DNA of 57,105 nt from a virus, in IMG/VR virus record IMGVR_UViG_3300008450_000046, positions 1-57,105 of that record; one strand, written 5' to 3'. Made by a program: the position numbers and the translations under genes. The notes under the pieces were generated by a model that ran no database searches, was not told the origin of the DNA, and saw only the letters and a list, made by a program, of their open reading frames with translations. Below, piece by piece: positions 47,082-55,800 of this stretch. Numbering within the stretch: the stretch's first letter is position 1; each line of letters begins with the position of its first letter.

Positions 47082-50000
47082 TTAAGCTCTTGTGTAGGTT
47101 ATTCTTATTTGTAATAATTCTGCTATTGCTGCTAATGTATCACCACCAGCACCACCTTGTCTTTCCGCTCTAAATTGTACATAGTTACCTGCAGCTGGTG
47201 TTCCCCCAATTGTAATAGCTGGTGTTGCTGCTGATATATTTACTATATCGTTTCCCTGATTAGCATCTGTTACAGTTTGTACAGTACCAAATGCTTGATC
47301 CAAAGCTTGGTTGTCAGCAAATGCTCTAGCTGATAACCCCCAAACAACACTATTTGTTGATGCTACACCTGCCACCCAATAGAACACAGCTGTTATAGTG
47401 CCTCCATTATAATCTGAAGGCATAGCTAATGCCCAGTTACAATACGATGTAACAACATCTGCAAATCCTACATAATAAAAGTTAACGTCATTTGTTATTG
47501 TTTCACTTTGTATTGGAGAGTTAGCACCCGATGTTATTGAAGGCCAGCTACCAGCTGCTGTTAATATAATTTGACCTGTTGGTGATATACCTGATGTACC
47601 ACTAGTACCACTTGTTCCATTACTTCCTACAATACCATCTACACCACTTGTACCAGAAGTTCCAGAAGAGCCAGAAGAACCGTTAGATCCTATAACACCA
47701 TTCACACCGCTGGTTCCACTTGTTCCGCTTGTACCATTAGTTCCAAGAAAAGAACCATCTACACCACTAGATCCACTACTACCAGATGTTCCAGATGTAC
47801 CATTGGTACCATTTGCTCCGTTTATTCCACTAGTGCCACTGGTGCCAGATGTACCATTAGTGCCCTGTATACCACTTGTACCACTCGTACCACTTGTGCC
47901 AGTTGTACCAGAAGTTCCATTGGTTCCGTTTACACCATTAATGCCACTAGAACCGCTAGTGCCAGATGTACCAGTTGTACCACTAGTTCCTGATGTACCG
48001 TTAGTTCCATTTATGCCAGAGCTTCCACTTGTACCAGACGTACCAGTTGTTCCACTTGTCCCACTGGTACCATTCGTACCATTAATACCACTTGTCCCAC
48101 TGGTTCCGTTAGTTCCTGCAACACCATCTGTACCACTGGTCCCACTAGTACCACTAGTACCATTGGTGCCATTCACAGAAACACCACTTGTACCTGAGGT
48201 ACCTGTTGTGCCACTAGTGCCACTAGTTCCATTTGTACCATTTACTCCATTCTGACCAGAAGTTCCACTTGTACCTGTGGTACCAGATGTACCGTTGGTA
48301 CCGTTAACACCACTTGTTCCACTTGTTCCAGTGGTACCTGAAGTGCCATTGGTTCCATTTATACCAGACGATCCGCTGGTTCCACTAGTACCGTTTGTAC
48401 CATTAACACCATTTATACCAGATGATCCAGAGCTGCCTGATGTGCCAGAGGTTCCTGTAGTTCCTGAAGTACCAGTGGTGCCTGAGGTTCCGTTTGTACC
48501 ATTGATTCCTGATGTACCACTAGTTCCATTAGTACCGTTAATACCAGACGTACCACTAGTTCCTGTTGTGCCGCTAGTTCCTGTTGTTCCACTAGAACCA
48601 CTGCTTCCTGAAGTACCGTTTGTTCCATCCACCCCACTAGTTCCAGACGTACCATTGGTTCCGTTAATTCCACTAGAACCACTACTTCCACTGGTTCCTG
48701 ATGTACCTGTGGTTCCTGAAGAGCCCGATGTACCTGTAGTACCTGAGGTACCATTAGTGCCATTTATTCCATCAGTACCACTTGATCCACTACTACCAGA
48801 GCTACCAGATGTCCCAGAACTACCATCAGTACCGCTAGTTCCACTGGTACCTGTAGTACCAGAACTACCACTAGTACCAGATGTACCTCCAGTGCCCCCC
48901 ACTCCTGAAGTTTTATAATATGTATTACCAGAAGAGTCTACAACAACAACTCTTGTTTGTAGCTCATCGTTTGTAATACCACTAATCTTAAGTGTATTGG
49001 TATCTGTGAGAGCAGAAGCAGTTATGTTAGATGCATTGAATATATCATTACCTCCTAGTCCAAGATCACCAGACATTTGTCTGGTTCCATCTACAAGGAG
49101 ATATTGAATGTGGTCATCAGCAGCTAAACCCAAAAGGTTTCCATGTACAGCTGTAGCAGATACACCACTAGCTTTGAAACCAATCACTGGGCGAATATCC
49201 TCAATCTGTACAATATTTGTGTCTCCCTGCTGAATATATATGGATGCAATGGGAACTACACCATCTGTAAAATATGTAGGAGGTGTAGGCAAATCAGCAC
49301 CTTCCGCTGCTACAAGTGTAGAATATTCAGCTTGTCCAAGTACAAGGAAGTATTTTTCATTAGCTCCCTGACCTACAACATACAGTGTATGTTTAGTATA
49401 ATACAATGCTGTCAGGGAAGCAAGCGTTCCTGTACCATTATCGTATTGTGTATTATTAACTGTGTTCGTAGAACTTATAGTCCAACCAGTTCCACCATCT
49501 CTATAATACTGATTAAATGTAATTGCTGTTCCACCTGAAGGAAGGAAGTTGTTTTCAGAGAAATAATAATTACCTGAACCAACATCTAGTCTGAATGGTG
49601 TAACATTCTCTGCTACAGAAGATCCTGAAACATATACAGATCCAAGGGCATTTCTATTGAATGTAGAAAGCTTATTAGACATGTGATCTGCTTGGTAAGG
49701 AGAGTCATCTATGAGCTCAATTGTAGTGGAATTTGTCACCACTCTACCAAGGATAATATTTGTCAAGCTGCTTGGTGGTGTACCAGAAGCAGACAATATA
49801 GCACTGTCGTTAATGTATATATAATTGTCTGTATTTGCAGATAGTGTTAGGTTGGTATTTGTCCAATCTATTCTTTTATATATATCTGGAGAAATTGAAT
49901 CTTCCAGATAACCATATCCTGCATCTACTAGTATTTGTAGTCCACTTACAACAGTGATATTACCTCCATCCATAAGTCCCATAGGACTACCGTTGAATAT

Positions 50001-52505
50001 GAGTGTTGATGCATCTGTATGTGTTCCATCTTGAAATGTTACAGATAGTTTTCTTGTAATATCATTCTCACCATCTGTATCATCCAAGAAGTTCCAGAAG
50101 AAATTATTACTTTGATTATTTATCTTAGTATGATCAGACACACCCTGGAATCTGCCTATACATAATGTGTCTTGTACATCAATGTCATAAGTGCTGGAAT
50201 TATGAATCATGCTACCTACAACCTTAAAAGAACATGGATTGCCCACATTCAATACTTGTATACCATAATCCCAATCAGGAATATCTAGTCCAGCTGTCTC
50301 TAGATCAGCACCATCTTGCAGCTGAATACACACAGAACCTGTAGCTCCTTCTCCTGCAAAGGAACAAGTGTACATAGATAGTTCAGCACCTGATCCTGAA
50401 GCATATGTACCAATGGCAGCACCTGCTCCAACAGGAAACAGATAGTAGTTCTCTAGGTTGGCTGTAGCAAAAAATCCATTTGTAGCCTCCACCTTAACAC
50501 CATAACTGAACACCTCATTCATGTCCAGATATTCACCAAAGAACACTGTGTCTTGTGTAGAAGATTTAATCCATACACCAGTGTCACAATTGTAGAATGA
50601 CACCTTGTGCGCTTGAGCAAAGTCACCAATATCATCACAATATATAGCAGCATATCCAGCAGGAGCATTTGCCAAACTCAAAAACGAAACCTCGTTATTC
50701 TGACCTATCCTGATAAGATGTTGTGTAGCAGAATTAGGGAATATCTGTGTTGTCTGAATGTTACTACCAACAATACTTACGTATGGTTTGGATGTTAGAT
50801 CAATCTCATCTTCAAAAAACTGACCAGGACCCACCTGTACAACAAACCTATTACTTGCACTTGATCCAGTGATCCAGTCAACAGCAGCTTTAATTGATGT
50901 GAAGTCAGCACCCTTTGTTCCCACCGTGATCACCCTAGGATCTGTATTCACCTCATACAGAGGAGCAGGGATGGGAATTTCTGTTTTAAGGAATGAATCT
51001 GTACCTTCTATATGACCAGTTGCTGTAGGATGTTGTACAACAACGTCTTTTGTATTGTTTTCAAAGTTGAGGGCAGATCCAAATATACTTGGAGCTGATC
51101 CCACATTAGGAGCATAAATTGCTGTTGCCCATCTCTGGAAGTTTACAGCTGTAAGACGTAGAGAACCACCGTTCTCAACCCAGAAACCTGTACCAGCAGG
51201 AGCACCTACTGCTTTTGTAAGTAAACATCCGTTTACAATAAATGTACAACCTGGCTGATCTGCCAAAGCAAATATCAATCCTGCAGTGGTAACAACGCCA
51301 CCATTGGTGGAAGTTACGTTTCTCAACTGCATCCTACCAATACCACCACCGCTATTCGTTACATGGAAACCTACAGTGAATGGATAACCGCCATATTTAA
51401 CGTTGGAACATTGTAATATACAGTTACCACCAGGTACACCGATCACCTTTGCGTGGGTGTAGTTAGCACCAAATCTTACGTTCTCTACGTAAGCAATTGC
51501 ATTTGTCTGAGGAGTGGTTGGGGAAGAATATACAACAGCAGCTGCACCAGTTCCTGTTGATCCTTGTATCTGCACATCAATCACAAGAGACTGATCCGCC
51601 ATTACAAACACAGGATTATTCGGATTACTTGCTTGGATAACAGTGGTAGTGTGACTTTCACCTTTAACACTAATCCAAGACTTCATTGTAATAGTATTCT
51701 CTATATAGAGTCCAGGATATACCTTAACTGTCCAAGGACTACTTGCTGTAGCTGTAGTGATACTATTAACTGCAGCTTCTACAGAATTAAAGTCAACACC
51801 TATACTTCCAGGTAGACCAACAGTTACATAGTTCATTGGGTCCGAACCAGCCCCATCTGTACCAGATGTTCCACTAGATCCAGAGGAACCATTTGATCCT
51901 ATAATACCATCTACGCCACTAGTACCTGATGTACCATTGCTACCATTAGTGCCATTAAGTCCACTAGTACCACTTGTCCCTGAAGTGCCAGAGGTTCCTC
52001 TAGTTCCAGAAGAACCAGATGTTCCAGACGTACCATGTGTTCCAGGAGCACCACTTGATCCACTAGTACCAGATGTACCTGTGGTACCAGACGTACCTCT
52101 AGTTCCACTACTACCACTAGAGCCAGAGGTACCACTTGTAGCAATAGGAATATTACCAAGTGTACCATCTCCCCTGACAAATTGAGAAGCTGTGCCTCCA
52201 GTTGTTCTGAAAGCAGCAGACTCAATTGTTCCCGTTAGTTTAAACAAATATCCACTACTATTAATAGTAGTGTTTTCAATTAAACTTCCTCCCAACTTTA
52301 CAGGCTGAGAAGGGAGCTGAACTATACCGTTATCAAATACGTATATTAATCCTGATGATTGGAAAGCTGCATCTATCTTCTCAAGAGCAGTTTCCAGATT
52401 ATCATTGGTGTTGATACCTGTATAAACTAGATTAGCACCTTCGTAAAATACGCAGGTGCTATTCAGTATAACTGGACAGGGGGTAGCTCCACAATTAACG
52501 TTCAT
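47082..52505 (-). CDS. Giant collagen-like fibre with two beta-helix domains
   Basis: An 1807-residue fibre. Domain order: docking domain B (1-115); a Gly-Thr-Ser tract (about 122-218); a first beta-helix, pectin-lyase-like (about 220-530, with VKVYPGLYIENTITM); a second (about 530-830, VQVGPGQFFEDEIDL); a beta-rich spacer (830-1200); a long Gly-x-x tract (about 1203-1640) with triplets such as GTS, GSS, GIN, GTN, GVD; and a C-terminal tip (about 1645-1807, ILTAAGSWPSITSGANS). Collagen-like G-x-y tracts occur in many phage fibres, but here x and y are Thr, Ser, Asn and almost never Pro. It has its own transcription unit after the short stub. A possible substrate for the glycosyltransferases. 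Confidence 0.88.
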   Translation of the reverse strand: MNVNCGATPCPVILNSTCVFYEGANLVYTGINTNDNLETALEKIDAAFQSSGLIYVFDNGIVQLPSQPVKLGGSLIENTTINSSGYLFKLTGTIESAAFRTTGGTASQFVRGDGTLGNIPIATSGTSGSSGSSGTRGTSGTTGTSGTSGSSGAPGTHGTSGTSGSSGTRGTSGTSGTSGTSGLNGTNGSNGTSGTSGVDGIIGSNGSSGSSGTSGTDGAGSDPMNYVTVGLPGSIGVDFNSVEAAVNSITTATASSPWTVKVYPGLYIENTITMKSWISVKGESHTTTVIQASNPNNPVFVMADQSLVIDVQIQGSTGTGAAAVVYSSPTTPQTNAIAYVENVRFGANYTHAKVIGVPGGNCILQCSNVKYGGYPFTVGFHVTNSGGGIGRMQLRNVTSTNGGVVTTAGLIFALADQPGCTFIVNGCLLTKAVGAPAGTGFWVENGGSLRLTAVNFQRWATAIYAPNVGSAPSIFGSALNFENNTKDVVVQHPTATGHIEGTDSFLKTEIPIPAPLYEVNTDPRVITVGTKGADFTSIKAAVDWITGSSASNRFVVQVGPGQFFEDEIDLTSKPYVSIVGSNIQTTQIFPNSATQHLIRIGQNNEVSFLSLANAPAGYAAIYCDDIGDFAQAHKVSFYNCDTGVWIKSSTQDTVFFGEYLDMNEVFSYGVKVEATNGFFATANLENYYLFPVGAGAAIGTYASGSGAELSMYTCSFAGEGATGSVCIQLQDGADLETAGLDIPDWDYGIQVLNVGNPCSFKVVGSMIHNSSTYDIDVQDTLCIGRFQGVSDHTKINNQSNNFFWNFLDDTDGENDITRKLSVTFQDGTHTDASTLIFNGSPMGLMDGGNITVVSGLQILVDAGYGYLEDSISPDIYKRIDWTNTNLTLSANTDNYIYINDSAILSASGTPPSSLTNIILGRVVTNSTTIELIDDSPYQADHMSNKLSTFNRNALGSVYVSGSSVAENVTPFRLDVGSGNYYFSENNFLPSGGTAITFNQYYRDGGTGWTISSTNTVNNTQYDNGTGTLASLTALYYTKHTLYVVGQGANEKYFLVLGQAEYSTLVAAEGADLPTPPTYFTDGVVPIASIYIQQGDTNIVQIEDIRPVIGFKASGVSATAVHGNLLGLAADDHIQYLLVDGTRQMSGDLGLGGNDIFNASNITASALTDTNTLKISGITNDELQTRVVVVDSSGNTYYKTSGVGGTGGTSGTSGSSGTTGTSGTSGTDGSSGTSGSSGSSGSSGTDGINGTNGTSGTTGTSGSSGTTGTSGTSGSSGSSGINGTNGTSGTSGVDGTNGTSGSSGSSGTTGTSGTTGTSGTSGINGTNGTSGTSGINGTNGTSGTTGTSGTTGTSGTSGSSGSSGINGVNGTNGTSGTSGSSGINGTNGTSGTTGTSGTSGVNGTNGTSGTTGTSGTSGQNGVNGTNGTSGTSGTTGTSGTSGVSVNGTNGTSGTSGTSGTDGVAGTNGTSGTSGINGTNGTSGTSGTTGTSGTSGSSGINGTNGTSGTSGTTGTSGTSGSSGINGVNGTNGTSGTTGTSGTSGTSGIQGTNGTSGTSGTSGINGANGTNGTSGTSGSSGSSGVDGSFLGTNGTSGTSGTSGVNGVIGSNGSSGSSGTSGTSGVDGIVGSNGTSGTSGTSGISPTGQIILTAAGSWPSITSGANSPIQSETITNDVNFYYVGFADVVTSYCNWALAMPSDYNGGTITAVFYWVAGVASTNSVVWGLSARAFADNQALDQAFGTVQTVTDANQGNDIVNISAATPAITIGGTPAAGNYVQFRAERQGGAGGDTLAAIAELLQIRITYTRA
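47585..48895 (-). repeat. Long Gly-Thr-Ser repeat tract
   Basis: A continuous nine-base-periodic tract coding for about 145 Gly-x-y triplets, with a higher-order pattern of GTSGTSG blocks separated by GINGTNG or GVNG. Codons vary, so DNA copies are not identical. The opposite strand reads as Pro-Val-Pro-Leu open frames, which are artefacts. Confidence 0.88.
51850..52140 (-). repeat. Short Gly-Thr-Ser repeat tract
   Basis: About 32 Gly-x-y triplets in the N-terminal part of the same fibre, between the docking domain and the first beta-helix. Same composition as the long tract. Confidence 0.82.
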
Positions 52506-52515
52506 CTATATATTA

Positions 52516-52743
52516 TTATAAAGGAGAAGTGGTGGTAGTTGTTGTTGTGCTGGTACTACTACTTGTACTAGTAGTGGTAGTTGTAGGAGGCACACAGGCA
52601 CAGCTATCATTTATTTTCTTGAGAATATCTTCTAAAGTGTCTCCAGGGGATACATCTAGATTTTCCAGATATTCGCCATCATAAATGACGCAAACTGAAT
52701 TAATGTTTGTTGCACAAGTTGGGCAAATTACAGCGACACGCAT
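52516..52743 (-). CDS. Docking domain B stub with Thr/Ser tail
   Basis: A 75-residue protein. Residues 1-52 match the start of docking domain B (INSVCVIYDGEYLENLDVSP, then DTLEDILKKINDSC), and the tail is PPTTTTTSTSSSTSTTTTTT with a final TSPL. It lies 10 bases upstream of the 1807-residue fibre that has the same domain. The tail is coded by short imperfect trinucleotide repeats. As with the other stubs there is no effector domain. Confidence 0.75.
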   Translation of the reverse strand: MRVAVICPTCATNINSVCVIYDGEYLENLDVSPGDTLEDILKKINDSCACVPPTTTTTSTSSSTSTTTTTTTSPL

Positions 52744-52748
52744 GGTTG

Positions 52749-52779
52749 CAAATTTAATTGTTTCTAAATGATTTACAAT
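52749..52779 (-). promoter_or_regulatory. Promoter of the collagen-like fibre operon
   Basis: Minus strand: ATTG (52779-52776), 19 bases, TAAATTTG (52756-52749), then five bases to the ATG at 52743. The message would be leaderless or nearly so. Confidence 0.7.
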
Positions 52780-52812
52780 GAGTTATATAAAATTTTGGAC
52801 ATAATATAGCTA

Positions 52813-55800
52813 TTAACGTCTGTTTTCTTTCTGTATGGTTACATCAAATTCTTTAGCAAAATCTTCATTGAATATAGCAAGATAGGTTACCAAAGACTTA
52901 GTTACAGGAGCCACCTTCATAAGATTTTTAATTGGTTGAGCTTTCTTTCTAACATCCTCTATAGATGTTTGAGGATCTAAATCCATACCTGTAGTTTCCA
53001 TGGCAAAGTGTTTAGTGAACCTACCAATGTCCTCAGCAAGACCTAGTGCTGGAAAAACTCCACCACTTAAGGTTCCAGATATCCCACTTGGGGTGTAGAA
53101 GAATAGAAGTTCATCAGCAAACTTACTAAACACCTTTTGAGAATATCTGTGGAAGTTTTTAGTTGCTTTATCCTCATCATCGTCAGGAGCTACAAATCCT
53201 AGAGAAAGCAATACTCCCATTAGAGAAACTAGTATAGCAAGTTCCTTCACCTGATTCCTAAGATTGGTTCTAATAAGATCAATGAAGTCTTCTCTGGATA
53301 TATTTAATGTTTCTCCAGTTTCACGTTCATATTTTTCTCTAAACTCTTCAAACATCTGATCAAGTCTTTCCAAACCAGCATCATTTAGATAAAGTATATT
53401 TTTTAGATTGGCTGCACCTGTAATTATACCATCACCTAACACATGGGTTAGAAGCCTAATTCTACCAATATCATATTTCTGACCTTCAATAAATCCATCG
53501 TCTGTAACCCTTACAGAGAAATCATCCACCACCTTTCTAAACTCTCCAAACCTTGTATCAATAAGCTTAGGAATCCAGTTTTTGAACACCATCATGGACT
53601 TTGTCCATACAGACATTGACATTCTATTGATATTCTCTTTGGTCATTGAACCTGTAGCATTTGCTGCTATACGTCTAGACAGGTTTGTTAGACGTTGAAG
53701 TTCTTCTATATTATTTAAATTAAGTCCAGGTATTTCAAGTTTTCCATCAACAAGTTTCTTTGTCTTATCTATAGACTTTGTTCTTTTGAGTTCATTTATT
53801 TCATTTTCAATATCATCTTTTACAGCATTGTAACTTGCTGCTGAGTCATACCTGCCTTTATACTTATTTCTTACATGCTCCCTGATATTTACAATCTGAC
53901 CATTTACCACCATGGAGTTTTGCAACAAGGTTAGGAATACAGACTTTTCAATCAGTATTTCAGGCTGTCTCATAAAGAACATCAATGTATCGCTTAGATT
54001 TCCCTGAGTGAGTTTTGACATACCTGCTTGTTTGTACATTTTATAAGAAGGATCATCCTTCAAAGGCATAAATGTATTGATGAGTTGTACAAACATTTCT
54101 TTGTCCTCATTACTATCAAATCTCTGAAATGTAAGTTTTGCCTCATTTTTGGCAAACTCCCTAGCTTTAAAATAGTTACCTGCTTGGGTACTTAACTGAA
54201 TGTTTCCACCAAACATGTTCACAGCTCCAGATATAAAATCAAATCCCAAGGTTTTTAGTTGGAACGCCCTATTAGCAGCATCTATTGTTTTGATTAATGA
54301 ACTTGGTTTAGGATCTTCGTCTTTTTTCCAAACTTCTCTTCCAGCCACCTTGTTAACACCATCTTTAACAAAGTTTAAGACCTTTCCAATATTAAATGGT
54401 AAATCAGAATCATCAATTACATATTTCTGATCATACAACATTACTCTCAGGAAATCATCGTATATTTTTGTATTACGTTCATTACCCTCAATTTCTTTAG
54501 GTTTTCCGTTTTCATAAACAACGTTACCAAGTCTGTCAGTGTTAAGATGACTCTTGAATTCTTCAATTGTTTTAACAAGTTTAAGCTGACCCTCAACATC
54601 TGTTAAGTATTTGTACTTATTAACTTGTTGAATATACAATATAAGATTCTTAAACAAATCTTCACTTACATCAGAATAATCATTCACCCCATCCTTAAAT
54701 GTAAAGTCTTTTGTATAGTATTTAGGAATACTATTCTCAAGGGCACCAGTAATTTCATTAAATTCCCCATATCCTGTATCATCAGGATTGAGTTGTATAC
54801 TCTTATAAAAATTGTCCATAACAGACAATCTATTATCCCAAACTAGCTCTTCAGCCATAGACTTCCTTACAAAAGGAAGGAATATCTTTGACATCTGATT
54901 ACTTATGTATCCAGTATCTTCAGCCTTCTTGTTAAACTTTACAATAAAGTTATAAAGCTCCATCAATTCAGGATCTTTCTGAAGATTTTTATATTCTTCA
55001 GAATACCATTTTGCAAGAGGGTGTCTTTTTATGATATGGTTTTTCCATCCATCAAAGTCAATCCTATCTATATCCCACTTACGCTTAGCCTCTTCTATAA
55101 GCCTTTCTTTTGTAGCCTTTTCTTCTTCTGGCGTACCTGCATATCTGTTTCCTTGTATCTTCTTTATCTGATCTTTTAGTTTTTCTTCAGCTTCTTTCTT
55201 ATATGCTTCTACATCAATGTTTTGTAAAATCCAATTCTTATCTCCACCATCTTCAGCTTTTTTATCCACTTCACTAAAGAATTCTTTTTTGTATTTATAT
55301 ATCAGTTTGTTTACAATCTTACCCTTGTCATCTTTCTGATACACTTGTTGAACAAGTTTTCTAAGATCTCCTCCTCTTTTAGCAAGCTTCTCCCTAATAG
55401 ACATAAGTTGCTCCACTTCACTTAAAGCATCCTTGGTAGCTAAACTTTGAGCATTATTTACAAGTTTTGTAAGAATCTCTACAGACCTAAGTGATATATC
55501 TGCAGCACCTCTAAACATAGAGGCCAATCCCTTTAACACCTTTTCTGCTTTAAGAAGTCCAAATACTAAGTTTCTTTCACCAATATGTTTATCAGCAAAA
55601 TCAAGAGTTGCTTTTTTTATAGCTTCTCTAGAATCATAGATAGCATCAGATTCTTCTCTTAGTTTTCTTAAAACTTCTTTTCTTTGAGCAACGTCAGCTT
55701 TCTCTTCCTCTGTAGTGACTTCAGCTTCCATTTGAGGAGTGTATACAAGTGTTCCTATTTTTCTACCAATATTCACAAATATATCAGAAAGCTTGATATA

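Noticed and set aside
47585-48895. Possible CRISPR array
   Set aside because: Repeats are nine-base codon triplets with drifting third positions inside an open frame; there are no constant repeats separated by unique spacers and no cas genes.
47803-48918. Plus-strand Pro-Val-Pro-Leu open frames
   Set aside because: Complement of the Gly-Thr-Ser repeat tract of the minus-strand fibre; periodic sequence avoids stops in several frames. The same holds for 51937-52185.
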